This document shows, piece by piece, positions 26,174-35,307 of a stretch of 64,000 nucleotides of DNA. Each line of letters begins with the position of its first letter. Position 1 is the first letter of the stretch. Location of the stretch: contig NZ_JRAO01000036.1 in assembly GCF_000768875.1 (NCBI RefSeq), positions 15,672 through 79,671 on the forward strand. The letters are read 5' to 3'. The translations under genes were made by a program, and so were the position numbers. The DNA comes from Porphyromonas sp. COT-239 OH1446. Lineage in GTDB: Bacteria; Bacteroidota; Bacteroidia; Bacteroidales; Porphyromonadaceae. The notes beneath the pieces are model-generated. The model was given only the letters and a program-made list of their open reading frames with translations, searched no databases and was not told the DNA's origin.

Positions 26174-28684
26174 CTAAGCCGAGCAGTTTTCACATTCTTC
26201 GACCTCAAGCGATCGGCTGCGCACGTAGTATAGGGTCTTAACCCCATGTTCCCAAGCACGAAGATAGAGATCGAGCAACTTCCGGAAGCTATAGTCGTGG
26301 GTGATGAAGAGATTAACAGACTGAGACTGGTCGATATGCCTCTGGCGAATGCCCGCCGCATCGATGACCCAATCTTGGTCGATCTGATGGGCAGTCTTGT
26401 ATAGCCAAAAGGTGTCGTCTGAGAGCTGTGGTGCTACTCGTGGGACGATGCTGCCCTTCTTCTCCTCGAGGAAGTAGCGGTTCATAACGGGGTCAATCCC
26501 GGCTGTCGTGCCTGCAATGATGGAGGTAGAGCTGGTAGGGGCAATGGCCAGCAGATAGGCATTGCGCATCCCTCTGCGGGCTACGTCAGAGGCCAAACGC
26601 TTCCACTCTGGGGACTCGTAGCCTCTGAGCTGGAAGTACGCCCCAGTCTCCCAATCGCTGCCCGGGAAGCGCAGGTATTGCCCCTTCTCCTCAGCCAGGA
26701 GCGAGGAGGCCTCGATCGCATGGTAATTGATCTGTTCGTACAGCTTGTCCATGTACTCGAGGTGCTCATTGCTCTCCCACTTGATCCCCTTCTGAGCCAA
26801 TAGATGGTGGTAACCACTGGTGCCGAGACCTATGGGGCGCATCTTCATATTGGTGATCTCTGCATAGGGAATAGGATAGAAGTTGAGGTCGATCACATTG
26901 TCCAGTGCACGTACGATCGTGTGGATCACGCTACGGAGCTCCTCCCGGTCATCCACCTTGATATTGCCCAACACGAGAGAGGCGAGGTTGCAGACAACGA
27001 AGTCCCCAGCCTCTGTCTCTGTCGTAATGATCTCTCTGCCACCCTCTGTGCGAACGGAGATCTTGCGCTCCTTGATCTCGCTTTGGTTCTGTGCGATCTC
27101 AGTGCAGAGGTTAGAGCAGTAGATAACACCCTGGTGTTTATTCGGATTGAGGCGATTGACCGTATCTCGATTGAAGATGAAGGGCGTGCCAGTCTCAACT
27201 GCACTCTTGATGATGAGGCGAACCATCTCCTTGACCTTAATGGGACGCTTGGCAATGCGATGCTCATTGAGACAGTCCTGGTAGCGACGCTCCCACTCCT
27301 CTCCGTAATAATCCTCCAGGCAATAACCCTTGATGCTTTGGATCTCATGAGGGCACATCATGTACCAAGTACCGTCAATATCGGTCTGTACCATGCGCCA
27401 AAAGAGGTCTGGCACACATACCCCGGGGAAGACGTCATGCGCCTTCATACGGTCATCCCCATTGTTGGTTCGTATCTGAAGGAACTCAGGCATATCCCTG
27501 TGCCAAATGTCTACATAGATGGCCACTGAGCCCTGACGCACACCCAGCTGATCGACGGCAATAGCAGTATCGTTGCACAGCTTGATCCACTTGAGGATAC
27601 CTCCAGCTACGCCCTTGAAGCCTCTGATGTCGGAGCCCACGGCCCTGACCTTGCCCATATAGATACCCATCCCTCCGCCAAACTTCGAGACCTGAGCAAA
27701 GTTGTCGATCGTACGGTATATACCGGTCAAGCTGTCCGGCATAACGTCCTCGAAGCAGCTACTGAGCTGGCTGAGTGGCTTGCGGGCATTGCTCATCGTG
27801 GGCGTTGCCATGGTAACCTGCAGGCGGCTGAGCGTGTCGTAGATCTTCTTAGCCCAGAATACCTTGTTTTCACCCTCGGGCATGGCTAGGTGCATGGCAA
27901 TCCCCATAAACATCTCTTGAGGACGCTCCAGCAGGGTATGGCTGTTGTCGGTGATGAGGTAACGCTTGGAGATCAGCTGTAGGCTGCTGTAGGTGAGCAG
28001 GTGGTTGCGAGACTCGTCGAGGTAGCGTCCCAGCTCCTCGATCTCGGCCCGATGGTAGTGCTCCATAATGTAGCGACCATAGAGGCCCTCGTTGGTCAGA
28101 TAGGCGATCTTGCCGTAGAAACCCTCAATATATAGCTTATCCTCCTGGCTCGAGATTGCTCGATTGACCTGCATAAGGAGCAGCCGAGAGGCTATGAACT
28201 CCCAGTCGGGAGCTTCGGGGGTAATCAGCTCGACTGCAGCCTTGGTCAAGATCTCAAGTGTATCGGCCTGCTCCTTGTAGAAGGCTTGATACTTAGTATA
28301 TAGGAAGTCGAGGGAGTAGCGTTTGTCGCCGAAAGATGCCTGAATATCCTTGAGTAGACGAATGATACCAGGATCGGTGATTGTCAAGCAAAATTTATTG
28401 ATAATCTGGCGGTATTCGCTTCTCTTCTGACGATACAATATATAGGCCTTGGCCACGGTGAAGTATCCTGCGGCCATTAGAGCCTGCTCGACGAGGTCTT
28501 GTATAGTTTCGACTTCGATTTCTCCGCCTCTCTCGGCAGCTTCTACTTCTATCTTCTTACAGATTTTTTGGATCTCTTTCTCAGGCATACGCTCGCCTGT
28601 GGCCTGGAAGGCACGTCTTATGGCGTTGGAGATCTTAGAAAGCTCAAAGTCCTCTACCGCTTTGTCTCGCTTGATAATCTTCAT
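26174..28684 (-). CDS. nrdA: class Ia ribonucleotide reductase, alpha subunit
   Basis: An 836-residue catalytic subunit that reduces ribonucleoside diphosphates. It begins with an ATP-cone (IIKRDKAVEDFELSKISNAI, about residues 3-90) for activity control. Active-site segments include TPTMSNARKPLSQLSSCFED and FNRDTVNRLNPNKHQG, and LLAIAPTSSTSIIAGTTAG near residue 715. The tail ends ECENCSA, the mobile Cys pair re-reduced by thioredoxin. It is the first gene of nrdA-nrdB and has a well-spaced promoter. Confidence 0.96.
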   Translation of the reverse strand: MKIIKRDKAVEDFELSKISNAIRRAFQATGERMPEKEIQKICKKIEVEAAERGGEIEVETIQDLVEQALMAAGYFTVAKAYILYRQKRSEYRQIINKFCLTITDPGIIRLLKDIQASFGDKRYSLDFLYTKYQAFYKEQADTLEILTKAAVELITPEAPDWEFIASRLLLMQVNRAISSQEDKLYIEGFYGKIAYLTNEGLYGRYIMEHYHRAEIEELGRYLDESRNHLLTYSSLQLISKRYLITDNSHTLLERPQEMFMGIAMHLAMPEGENKVFWAKKIYDTLSRLQVTMATPTMSNARKPLSQLSSCFEDVMPDSLTGIYRTIDNFAQVSKFGGGMGIYMGKVRAVGSDIRGFKGVAGGILKWIKLCNDTAIAVDQLGVRQGSVAIYVDIWHRDMPEFLQIRTNNGDDRMKAHDVFPGVCVPDLFWRMVQTDIDGTWYMMCPHEIQSIKGYCLEDYYGEEWERRYQDCLNEHRIAKRPIKVKEMVRLIIKSAVETGTPFIFNRDTVNRLNPNKHQGVIYCSNLCTEIAQNQSEIKERKISVRTEGGREIITTETEAGDFVVCNLASLVLGNIKVDDREELRSVIHTIVRALDNVIDLNFYPIPYAEITNMKMRPIGLGTSGYHHLLAQKGIKWESNEHLEYMDKLYEQINYHAIEASSLLAEEKGQYLRFPGSDWETGAYFQLRGYESPEWKRLASDVARRGMRNAYLLAIAPTSSTSIIAGTTAGIDPVMNRYFLEEKKGSIVPRVAPQLSDDTFWLYKTAHQIDQDWVIDAAGIRQRHIDQSQSVNLFITHDYSFRKLLDLYLRAWEHGVKTLYYVRSRSLEVEECENCSA

Positions 28685-28761
28685 TGGGTCGGGTCTGTGT
28701 ATGTATTGTGATGCTTAAATTCTTGCCAGTAAATCAAGACCTATCCAGTCTCTAGGGCAGC

Positions 28762-28792
28762 CAAAGTTAGCAAATCTTTGTCTCGAGATCAA
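28762..28792 (-). promoter_or_regulatory. promoter for nrdA-nrdB
   Basis: On the minus strand, TTG (28792-28790) is followed 20 bases later by TAACTTTG (28769-28762), about 78 bases before the ATG. Confidence 0.7.
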
Positions 28793-29427
28793 GGACGACT
28801 TTCTCATCGGCGCAGCCCTAGAGACCATCTATGATCAGCAGGATAACCATTTAGTACTCTAGATAGGCTGAATAGCTATTGTCTATTCTTTATATAGACA
28901 ATGACAATAGTCTTGGCTCATTGCTGCCTGTTTAGAGGCCTCAAAGGGCAGGAGGAGCTAGAGATCATTTTTTCGAATAGAGGGCAAATCTGTCGAATTT
29001 GGGTGGCCCAGTATTTGAAATATAAAATCGAAAATCATAAATAAACGAACTAAATTTAATTCTAAAATAGGATTCACGTGAAGTTGTATTGCCAATTTTG
29101 AAATCTACCAAGTGAAATTCATTTATAGGAATACACCTTCTATATCTAGAAGCATAGAGTAGGGGAACTCCTATTGTAAAAAGAATATCAACTGAAAATC
29201 AATATCTTGTAACCACTATTCTATAGTATAACTCTAAGGTAAAGGGCTTACTGAAGCAATATTCCCATCAAAGAATGCTTAGTGTATGCCATTACTAACT
29301 ATAAACCAATGATTTATATGATATATATCCAGTAATAGACTATTCTATAGGGAGGTAATCGAAGGGTAGATACCTTTGCGAATGATAGGATTTTGATATT
29401 TAAAATTCAGAATATCTAATTCCTAAA
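28793..29427. other. AT-rich intergenic block with dyads
   Basis: No gene or RNA is recognisable over about 630 bases. It is clearly more AT-rich than its surroundings. A 9-bp hairpin lies at 28878-28902 (ATTGTCTAT / ATAGACAAT). A dyad GTATTtgaAATAt at 29011-29023 nearly copies the GTATTcgaAATAC dyad at 29458-29470. A 22-bp dyad with arms GATATT and AATATC lies at 29395-29416. A lone TACCTTTG lies at 29371-29378. These may be operators for the XRE regulator that follows. Confidence 0.55.
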
Positions 29428-29458
29428 TTTGGATTGAGAATAATTTGAGGTACATTTG
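29428..29458 (+). promoter_or_regulatory. consensus promoter for the XRE regulator gene
   Basis: TTTG (29428-29431) and TACATTTG (29451-29458) are separated by 19 bases, a full match to the Bacteroidetes consensus. A dyad GTATTcgaAATAC (29458-29470) overlaps the expected start point, a natural position for autorepression. Confidence 0.82.
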
Positions 29459-29494
29459 TATTCGAAATACAGAATACTAAATATCGAAGGGAAA

Positions 29495-29959
29495 ATGGCA
29501 GATTTTATCAATCTAGCAGAGATCTCTAAGCGTATCAGAGAGCTCCAGGATATGAGTGGCATGACGGCAAAGGATTTTAGTGCAAAGACTGAGATCCCAG
29601 CCTCTACGCTCTCACAAATCAATAATGGCAAGATCTTACCCAGCGTGGACAATATCAATAAGATCATCGATAAGTGGAGCGACCTAATGAGCCCGACCTA
29701 TCTGCTATTTGGGATTAGGGATGAGGGGCTCTCTAATAGAGCATCACTGGCCTCAAGCGAGGGGGCTCAGTCCAGTGATCTATTCTCCAGTCATGGACAA
29801 GACGATCGGCTCAGAGAGGTACTCATCGGGCAAGCCGAAGAGATCGGTCGTCTTAAGGAGCAAATCGAAGCCAGTAGACCCAAAGAGATCTCACATATCA
29901 CGGTCTTCTATACCGACAGTAGCTTCGCCACCTTCAGTCTCGAGAGTTCTAAGCCTTAG
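29495..29959 (+). CDS. XRE-family transcriptional regulator
   Basis: A 154-residue protein. Start ATG 29495 follows a purine-rich GAAGGGAAA and a consensus promoter. Residues about 8-60 form a helix-turn-helix (ISKRIRELQDMSGMTAKDFS, then IPASTLSQINNGKILPSVDN) of the Cro/XRE type. A linker and a short coiled coil (LREVLIGQAEEIGRLKEQIE) follow, possibly for dimerisation. No phage or transfer genes are adjacent, so it is not obviously a mobile-element regulator. The AT-rich upstream block with repeated dyads suggests autoregulation. Confidence 0.82.
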   Translation: MADFINLAEISKRIRELQDMSGMTAKDFSAKTEIPASTLSQINNGKILPSVDNINKIIDKWSDLMSPTYLLFGIRDEGLSNRASLASSEGAQSSDLFSSHGQDDRLREVLIGQAEEIGRLKEQIEASRPKEISHITVFYTDSSFATFSLESSKP

Positions 29960-30167
29960 CCATCGAAGGGGGCTGTGTGGCTTTTTCGTAGGTTTCGGTC
30001 CATGGTCCAGATCGAACCCTCCGTTCGCCTTCTCTATTACTTCGCATCATAAATTAAACATAATCATCATTAACGAAAATAATAAGAGCTCGATTGAGGA
30101 CATATAAGGATCACTACAGTGCGCCTCTCGGCCCATCGATTGAGCCCCTATCGAAGCCTCTGTGGAG

Positions 30168-30262
30168 GTATAAGTAGGATCTCACCTGCGATCCTATTAG
30201 GACTTCGATCGAGATCCTATCTGAGCCTCTACGACGATCCTATTGAGGCCTCAGAGGAGCTT
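30168..30262. repeat. 23-bp tandem brick array, locus 3
   Basis: A direct core TAAGTAGGATCTCA at 30171 is followed by inverted GATCCTAT cores at 30190, 30213 and 30236, exactly 23 bp apart. It occupies the middle of the 29960-30401 gap, with nothing else there apart from the terminator at 30336-30384. Confidence 0.82.
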
Positions 30263-30334
30263 CTTCTGAGTACCATGCTGGGATGCCTATAGGATCGCAC
30301 CTCAATCGATAGTTCCCCCACGGACGAGGGTCTC

Positions 30335-30385
30335 AAAACAACTGGGGCTAAGAGGAGTTTGCTTCCCCTTAGCCCCAGTTGTTTA
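30335..30385. terminator. strong terminator after the TPM gene
   Basis: AAACAACTGGGGCTAAG (30336-30352) pairs over 17 bp without mismatch with CTTAGCCCCAGTTGTTT (30368-30384). Flanking A and T runs suit both directions. It lies 17 bases from the TPM stop. Confidence 0.93.
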
Positions 30386-30401
30386 TTGGCTGTCTAATGA
30401 A

Positions 30402-31700
30402 TTACCAGCTACTGGTTGCGCCGCCACCGCCGCTCGATCCTCCTCCCCAGCTACCGCCTCCCCAGCCACCTCCGCCATGGCGACGAGAGCCCGAGCCGGC
30501 AATACTGATCAGCGTACCCAGCAGGACTCCTGCGGCAGCTGCATTCTCTGCCGAATCACTATCTCGGCGATCGGCATGATCATCATGCTGACAATGTAGG
30601 CAGTGCAGGTAGGTACGAATATAAGGCTTACCCGAGAGGCGAATACGTTGCTGACGGGTGGCCTGCATTGTACGCCCATGGCAGACCGGACACTCAACGA
30701 ATGAAGACCCTGCGACCGTCTGAGCGTGCAACTCGACCTCATTGCAGTTCGAGCAATGATAGATCGAGTAAGCCCGAGAGCCAATCGCCTGCTCCGTGCG
30801 TTGCACTGGGCTGAGATAGGACTCTAGGAAGTCGGTCTTACGCTCCATACCCTCTGCTCCACAGAGATCACAGTGTGTTAGCATACGACGCACTCTAGGC
30901 AACCGCACCCTACCCCAAAGCCAAATGAGTACCCCAGGCGCAACGCCCAACAGGAGAAATAATACGAGTGAAAGTCTATAGCTGCTGTACAACTTCTCCC
31001 ATCGGGCTCTGGCCTGAGAGGGCTTGTCTATGGCATTGACTTCGTACTCTAGAGAGATCAGTAGCCCAAAGAAAAGGATCCCCGTTACGAGGAGGAAGAA
31101 GTAGAGGACCATATTCCCCTGCAAGACATCCATACCCGACAGATGCCCCTCAGAGGGGCGTAAGCCTTCATTCTGTATGAGCTGCTCGATCTCATCTAGA
31201 CCAGCCAAGAGACCTAGCCCCATCCTTCCCTCTCTAAAGTGTGGGATCATCACCGTCCTTTGGATGCGCCCCATACGGCCATCCGTGAGCACACCCTCAA
31301 GGCCATAGCCGACCTCGCTACGGATGCGGCGTTGGTCTGCAACGTAGAGGATGAGGAGGCCATTATTGAGCTTCTTATCCCCCAGTCCCCAGTGACGAAA
31401 CAGCTCGACAGCAAAGCCTTCAATATCTCGCTCTCCAATAGAGGGCAACAGCACGACAGCCACCTCCACACCATAGTTGATCTTGAATCTCGAGAGAGCT
31501 GCATCTAACTTCGCGAGGCCTATGTCCTGCACAATGCCTTCAGGGTCAGAGACACGCCGAGTAGAGTCGAGGAGCTGTACATTGGGCACCTCATCGACCC
31601 GATAGCTTCGTTGTGCCCAGAGGGTACTGGAGGCTAGTAGCACTAGGCATACGAGCAGCAGATATCTAGCATGCCCCATCAATATTCGTCTTATACTCAT
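30402..31700 (-). CDS. TPM-domain membrane protein with zinc-ribbon-like Cys and Gly-rich tail
   Basis: A 432-residue envelope protein. It has a signal sequence (RYLLLVCLVLLASSTLWAQ) and a TPM domain (about residues 40-180: IGLAKLDAALSRFKINYGVEVAVVLLPS, GLLILYVADQRRIRSEVGYGLEG). Two membrane segments (about 205-222 and 258-275) follow, then a cytosolic part with four CxxC-type pairs (CDLC, CSNC, CPVC, CLHC). The tail is GGGGWGGGSWGGGSSGG ending ATSSW. TPM proteins often pair with LemA, as here (17-base gap). Function is unproven. Confidence 0.86.
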   Translation of the reverse strand: MSIRRILMGHARYLLLVCLVLLASSTLWAQRSYRVDEVPNVQLLDSTRRVSDPEGIVQDIGLAKLDAALSRFKINYGVEVAVVLLPSIGERDIEGFAVELFRHWGLGDKKLNNGLLILYVADQRRIRSEVGYGLEGVLTDGRMGRIQRTVMIPHFREGRMGLGLLAGLDEIEQLIQNEGLRPSEGHLSGMDVLQGNMVLYFFLLVTGILFFGLLISLEYEVNAIDKPSQARARWEKLYSSYRLSLVLFLLLGVAPGVLIWLWGRVRLPRVRRMLTHCDLCGAEGMERKTDFLESYLSPVQRTEQAIGSRAYSIYHCSNCNEVELHAQTVAGSSFVECPVCHGRTMQATRQQRIRLSGKPYIRTYLHCLHCQHDDHADRRDSDSAENAAAAGVLLGTLISIAGSGSRRHGGGGWGGGSWGGGSSGGGGATSSW

Positions 31701-31717
31701 CGGGGAAACAAGAGAGA

Positions 31718-32311
31718 TTACTTGCCGAAGTCTACCTGAGGAGCAACCTCGCTACCCTCCTGAGCAGAGAAGTAAGGACGCTTCTCAAAGCCCGCAATGG
31801 CAGCTACGATGCTGGTGGGGAACTTACGGATACTCGTGTTATAAGCCTTGGCTACATTGTTGAAGTCTTGGCGGGCAACTGTGATACGATTCTCTGTGCC
31901 CTCGAGCTGATTTTGTAGATCACGGAAGTTCTCATTAGCCTTGAGATCTGGGTACTTCTCCACCACGATCATGAGGCGAGAAAGGGCAGAGGAGAGGGCG
32001 TCTTGGCTCTGCTGGAAGCGGGCTAGAGCCGCCTCGTCCATCTGATCTGCATTGATCGTCGTGCTCGTTGCCTTGCTACGGGCCTCGATCACGCTCTGCA
32101 GCGTCTCCTGTTCATGGGCTGCATAGCCCTTGACCGTGGAGACGAGGTTGGGGATGAGGTCTGCACGACGCTGATATTGGTTCTCAACTTGGCTCCAGGC
32201 TGTGCTCACACCCTCCTCCTTCTCCACAAGGCCATTGTAGCTGCTAAAACCCATTACAACGAGCACGATCAAGCCAATCAGGATTGCAATCCACACAAAA
32301 TTCTTCTTCAT
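31718..32311 (-). CDS. lemA: LemA family protein
   Basis: A 197-residue protein with one N-terminal membrane helix (WIAILIGLIVLVVMGFSSY) and a helical-bundle domain. The hallmarks are WSQVENQYQRRADLIPNLVSTVKG (start of the bundle) and RFPTS-like RKFPTSIVAAIAGF near the C terminus. The role of the family is unclear, although it is widely paired with TPM proteins. It is upstream of the TPM gene and likely co-transcribed. Confidence 0.93.
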   Translation of the reverse strand: MKKNFVWIAILIGLIVLVVMGFSSYNGLVEKEEGVSTAWSQVENQYQRRADLIPNLVSTVKGYAAHEQETLQSVIEARSKATSTTINADQMDEAALARFQQSQDALSSALSRLMIVVEKYPDLKANENFRDLQNQLEGTENRITVARQDFNNVAKAYNTSIRKFPTSIVAAIAGFEKRPYFSAQEGSEVAPQVDFGK

Positions 32312-32367
32312 TGTCTTCTTGTTTTAAGTTTATTCTTCAATTATATCAATTCCCCAACTTCGCTGGT

Positions 32368-32967
32368 TTAGCGAGCTAGGCTTCGAGGCTTTCGCCTCTT
32401 AGTTCTGTCTTTCTTCACCGACCAGCCGAAGTGGCCGAGATAGTCTCCGAGTGAGAAGTACTCCCCATGGGCATAACTTAGAAGATCCGCTCGAGCCATA
32501 TCAAAAGCCCCAGTCTCAGGATCTAGGTAGGCTTCATCAGCCCGCACATTCACGACCTCAGCGATGAACATGTCGTGGCTGCCGAGGGGGATGATCTGCT
32601 TCACCCGACACTCGAGGCTAATAGGGCTCTCCAGCACTAGAGGGGCCTCGATACACTTCCCTCGCTCTATGGTCAGGCCTGTCTCGGCGAACTTGTCATA
32701 TTTGCGCCCCGAGACTACCCCGCACCAGTCCGTCGCATGTGCCATCGCTCGGGTTGTGAGGTTGAGGGCAAACTCCATCTGCTCCTTGATTAAGCCATAG
32801 GAGTGTCGCTCGGGACGGATACTCACATAGCACATAGGAGGATTGGTGCAGATCGTCCCGACCCACGAGGCTGTGAAGAGGTTAACCTCCTCCCCCACTC
32901 TGCCACAGCTGACGAGTATCGCAGGCAGGGGGTAGATCAGCGTTCCAGGCTTCCAATCGGCTCTCAT
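32368..32967 (-). CDS. flavin reductase-family FMN protein
   Basis: A 199-residue protein with the split-barrel flavin reductase fold. Markers are LFTASWVGTICTNPPMCYVSIRPERHSYGLI (FMN contacts), FALNLTTRAMA and GSHDMFIAEVVNV. Its partner and substrate are unknown. The C terminus is unusually basic (KKDRTKRRKPRS). The start overlaps the pyrI stop by ATGA (32964-32967), so it belongs to the pyrBI transcript, which hints at a link with flavin use in pyrimidine metabolism, but this is only context. Confidence 0.86.
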   Translation of the reverse strand: MRADWKPGTLIYPLPAILVSCGRVGEEVNLFTASWVGTICTNPPMCYVSIRPERHSYGLIKEQMEFALNLTTRAMAHATDWCGVVSGRKYDKFAETGLTIERGKCIEAPLVLESPISLECRVKQIIPLGSHDMFIAEVVNVRADEAYLDPETGAFDMARADLLSYAHGEYFSLGDYLGHFGWSVKKDRTKRRKPRSLAR

Positions 32968-33428
32968 AGTAACTCCACTTGTTCGCCGAGAACCTTACGA
33001 CTACAATAGCGACACTCTAGGATAGGAGCTCCACCCTCGGTATGAGCTTCTACGGTGAAGCGGGTGGCCATCGGCTCTGCATTCGTAATACACTTGGCAT
33101 TGGGGCAACGCACTAGTCCTACGACTTCATCGGGGAGGCTCAGGTTGCGCTTCTCCACAACCTTGTAGCCACGTATGACGTTGTGTCGGACGTTGGGGGC
33201 TAGGATTGCAATCCGATTGAGCTCGTTCTCTGAGAAGAAGCGGTCGTTGATTTTGATGATGCCCTTCTGCTTACAACGGCCACTCTCTAAGTTGTTGGCA
33301 ATGGTAATGGGGCTCTGGATCTGCTCCAACTGTAGGAGAGAAACGATCTTGAAGAGCTTATCCGATGGGATATGATCGAGTACTGTACCATCACAGATGG
33401 CCTCGACCAGCATCTTTTTCTTATTCAT
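32964..33428 (-). CDS. pyrI: aspartate carbamoyltransferase regulatory subunit
   Basis: A 154-residue nucleotide-sensing chain of ATCase. The N-terminal domain (GTVLDHIPSDKLFKIVSLL) binds CTP or ATP. The C-terminal zinc site has Cys in CPNAKC and CRYC, a C-x4-C and C-x2-C arrangement. It lies 20 bases after pyrB, so a feedback-regulated holoenzyme is expected. Confidence 0.95.
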   Translation of the reverse strand: MNKKKMLVEAICDGTVLDHIPSDKLFKIVSLLQLEQIQSPITIANNLESGRCKQKGIIKINDRFFSENELNRIAILAPNVRHNVIRGYKVVEKRNLSLPDEVVGLVRCPNAKCITNAEPMATRFTVEAHTEGGAPILECRYCSRKVLGEQVELL

Positions 33429-33448
33429 AGAGGCAATGCGTATTGTCT

Positions 33449-34360
33449 TTAGTGAACCTCGAGGCCTAATACTTCGCAGATGATAGACTGGCGCGTATAG
33501 AGACCGTTTCGGGCCTGCTGTATGAAGTAAGCCTTAGGGTTATCGTCCACGTCCTGAGCGATCTCTCCTACTCGAGGTAGTGGATGTAGCACCCTCAAAT
33601 TGTCTCTGCTGGTGGAGAGCATGTCGTTGGTCAGTTCGTAGATATTCTTGACCCTCTCATACTCTTCGAGATCGACAAATCGCTCTCGCTGCACACGAGT
33701 CATGTAGAGGATATCTGCTCGGTCAATAACTTCTCGGTCGAAGGCTCGTGTCTCCTCGTAAGGAATCCCATGGTTACGGCAGAAGTCCAAGTACTCTTGA
33801 GGCATCCGCAGCTCATCGGGAGCGACGAAGATGAAGCGAGGGCGGAAGTGCGACATCCCTACCAGGAGCGAATGCACTGTGCGACCATACTTTAGATCTC
33901 CGACCAGGACGATAGTCCTGTCATAGAGCGTTCCCTGGGTCTTGCGGATGGAGTAAAGGTCGAGCAGCGTTTGTGAAGGGTGCTGATTGGCTCCATCCCC
34001 TGCATTGACGATCGGTACACGGCTAACCTCTGAGGCATAGCGAGCCGCCCCTTCGAGATAGTGTCGCATAATGATGAGATCGGCGTAGCCCCCGACCATG
34101 GAGATAGTGTCCTTGAGGGTTTCCCCCTTGGAGGAGCTAGAGGTCGCAGCATCGGAGAAGCCGATAATCCGCCCCCCTAGCCTATTGACTGCTGTCTCAA
34201 AACTTAAGCGAGTGCGTGTAGATGGCTCGAAGAAGAGCGTGGCAACGACCCGCCCCCGGAGCAGATCTCGATTGGGGTCTTGCTCGAAGAGCTCTGCCCT
34301 GTCTAGGATGCGGAGGATATCCTTTGGGCTCAGCTCATTGATAGAGACTAAATGCTTCAT
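33449..34360 (-). CDS. pyrB: aspartate carbamoyltransferase catalytic subunit
   Basis: A 303-residue enzyme joining carbamoyl phosphate to aspartate, the committed step of pyrimidine synthesis. The carbamoyl-phosphate motif [14 protein letters not shown] lies at about residues 49-62, and [20 protein letters not shown] and the late HPLPR follow as in PyrB. It heads pyrB-pyrI-flavin reductase, with a -7 element 34 bases upstream. Confidence 0.97.
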   Translation of the reverse strand: MKHLVSINELSPKDILRILDRAELFEQDPNRDLLRGRVVATLFFEPSTRTRLSFETAVNRLGGRIIGFSDAATSSSSKGETLKDTISMVGGYADLIIMRHYLEGAARYASEVSRVPIVNAGDGANQHPSQTLLDLYSIRKTQGTLYDRTIVLVGDLKYGRTVHSLLVGMSHFRPRFIFVAPDELRMPQEYLDFCRNHGIPYEETRAFDREVIDRADILYMTRVQRERFVDLEEYERVKNIYELTNDMLSTSRDNLRVLHPLPRVGEIAQDVDDNPKAYFIQQARNGLYTRQSIICEVLGLEVH

Positions 34361-34393
34361 AGTGATAGGAGATGATGCGATAGAGTTTGCTTA

Positions 34394-34401
34394 CAAATAT
34401 A
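34394..34401 (-). promoter_or_regulatory. -7 promoter element for pyrBI
   Basis: TATATTTG on the minus strand, immediately after the nagB terminator hairpin and 34 bases before the pyrB ATG. Confidence 0.55.
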
Positions 34402-34411
34402 AGCAAAGAGA

Positions 34412-34448
34412 AGCGAATGCCCTCGGCTGTACTCCGACTGCATTCGCT
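34412..34448 (-). terminator. hairpin between nagB and pyrB
   Basis: AGCGAATGC (34412-34420) pairs with GCATTCGCT (34440-34448). It lies between the nagB stop at 34482 and the pyrB promoter. Confidence 0.65.
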
Positions 34449-34481
34449 CCTCTTGCTTTGTTTGAGATCAAAGGATGAGGC

Positions 34482-35273
34482 CTAGAGGTTGTCCTTCTCA
34501 ATGTCTTTGAAGTAGTTGTATGTGCCAACCTTGAGCTCTAGGCAAGCTGCTTCATCACAGACGATAATCCCCTTGGGATGCATCTGCAGGGCAGAGATCG
34601 TCCACATCTGATTGATCGAACCCTCTACAGCATGGTGTAGGGCTCTAGCCTTGCCATGGCCATTGACTAGGATCAGCACCTCCTTGGCATCCATTACTGT
34701 ACCAACGCCCACAGTAAGAGCGGTCTTGGGAACCTTATTGACATCGCCCTCGAAGAAGCGGCTATTAGCAATAATGGTGTCCGTTGTCAAGGTCTTGATG
34801 CGGGTACGAGAGGTCAGCGAAGAGCCTGGTTCATTGAAGGCGATGTGCCCATCAGGGCCGATACCTCCAAGGAAGAGGTCTATGCCCCCCATAGCCCTCA
34901 TTGCAGCCTCGTAGGCAGCACACTCGGCCTCGGGGTCAGCTGCATTGCCGTCGAGGATATGAACGTTCTCGGGCCTGATATTGATGTGGCTAAAGAAGTT
35001 CGTCCACATGAAGGTATGGTAGCTCTGAGGATGATCTTGGGGTAGGCCGATATATTCATCCATATTGAAGGTTACGACGTGCTCAAAGGAGACGCGAGAG
35101 GCTTTGTAGGCCTCGATCAGAGCCTTGTACATGCCCATAGGGGAAGAGCCCGTAGGCAAGCCTAGGACAAAGGGTTTATCCGCCGTAGGAGCTGCGGCAT
35201 TGATCTTCGATACGACATAGTCGGCAGCCCATTGGGAGAGCTTCTGATAGTCGGGTTGAATGATAAGTCTCAT
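34482..35273 (-). CDS. nagB: glucosamine-6-phosphate deaminase
   Basis: A 263-residue enzyme converting glucosamine-6-phosphate to fructose-6-phosphate and ammonia. The phosphate loop [16 protein letters not shown] lies at about residues 39-54. The active-site [10 protein letters not shown] and [16 protein letters not shown] motifs are intact. It lets the cell use amino sugars from peptidoglycan or host glycans. It lies 34 bases downstream of the flavodiiron gene and may be read through from it. Confidence 0.96.
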   Translation of the reverse strand: MRLIIQPDYQKLSQWAADYVVSKINAAAPTADKPFVLGLPTGSSPMGMYKALIEAYKASRVSFEHVVTFNMDEYIGLPQDHPQSYHTFMWTNFFSHINIRPENVHILDGNAADPEAECAAYEAAMRAMGGIDLFLGGIGPDGHIAFNEPGSSLTSRTRIKTLTTDTIIANSRFFEGDVNKVPKTALTVGVGTVMDAKEVLILVNGHGKARALHHAVEGSINQMWTISALQMHPKGIIVCDEAACLELKVGTYNYFKDIEKDNL

Positions 35274-35307
35274 GTGAAAAGAGATATAATGATGGTTGAT
35301 AAATAGC

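Noticed and set aside
28793-29427. Structured RNA or mobile element in the AT-rich gap
   Set aside because: I find no tRNA-like cloverleaf, tmRNA, SRP or RNase P signature, and no transposase or integrase frame. Only small dyads remain.
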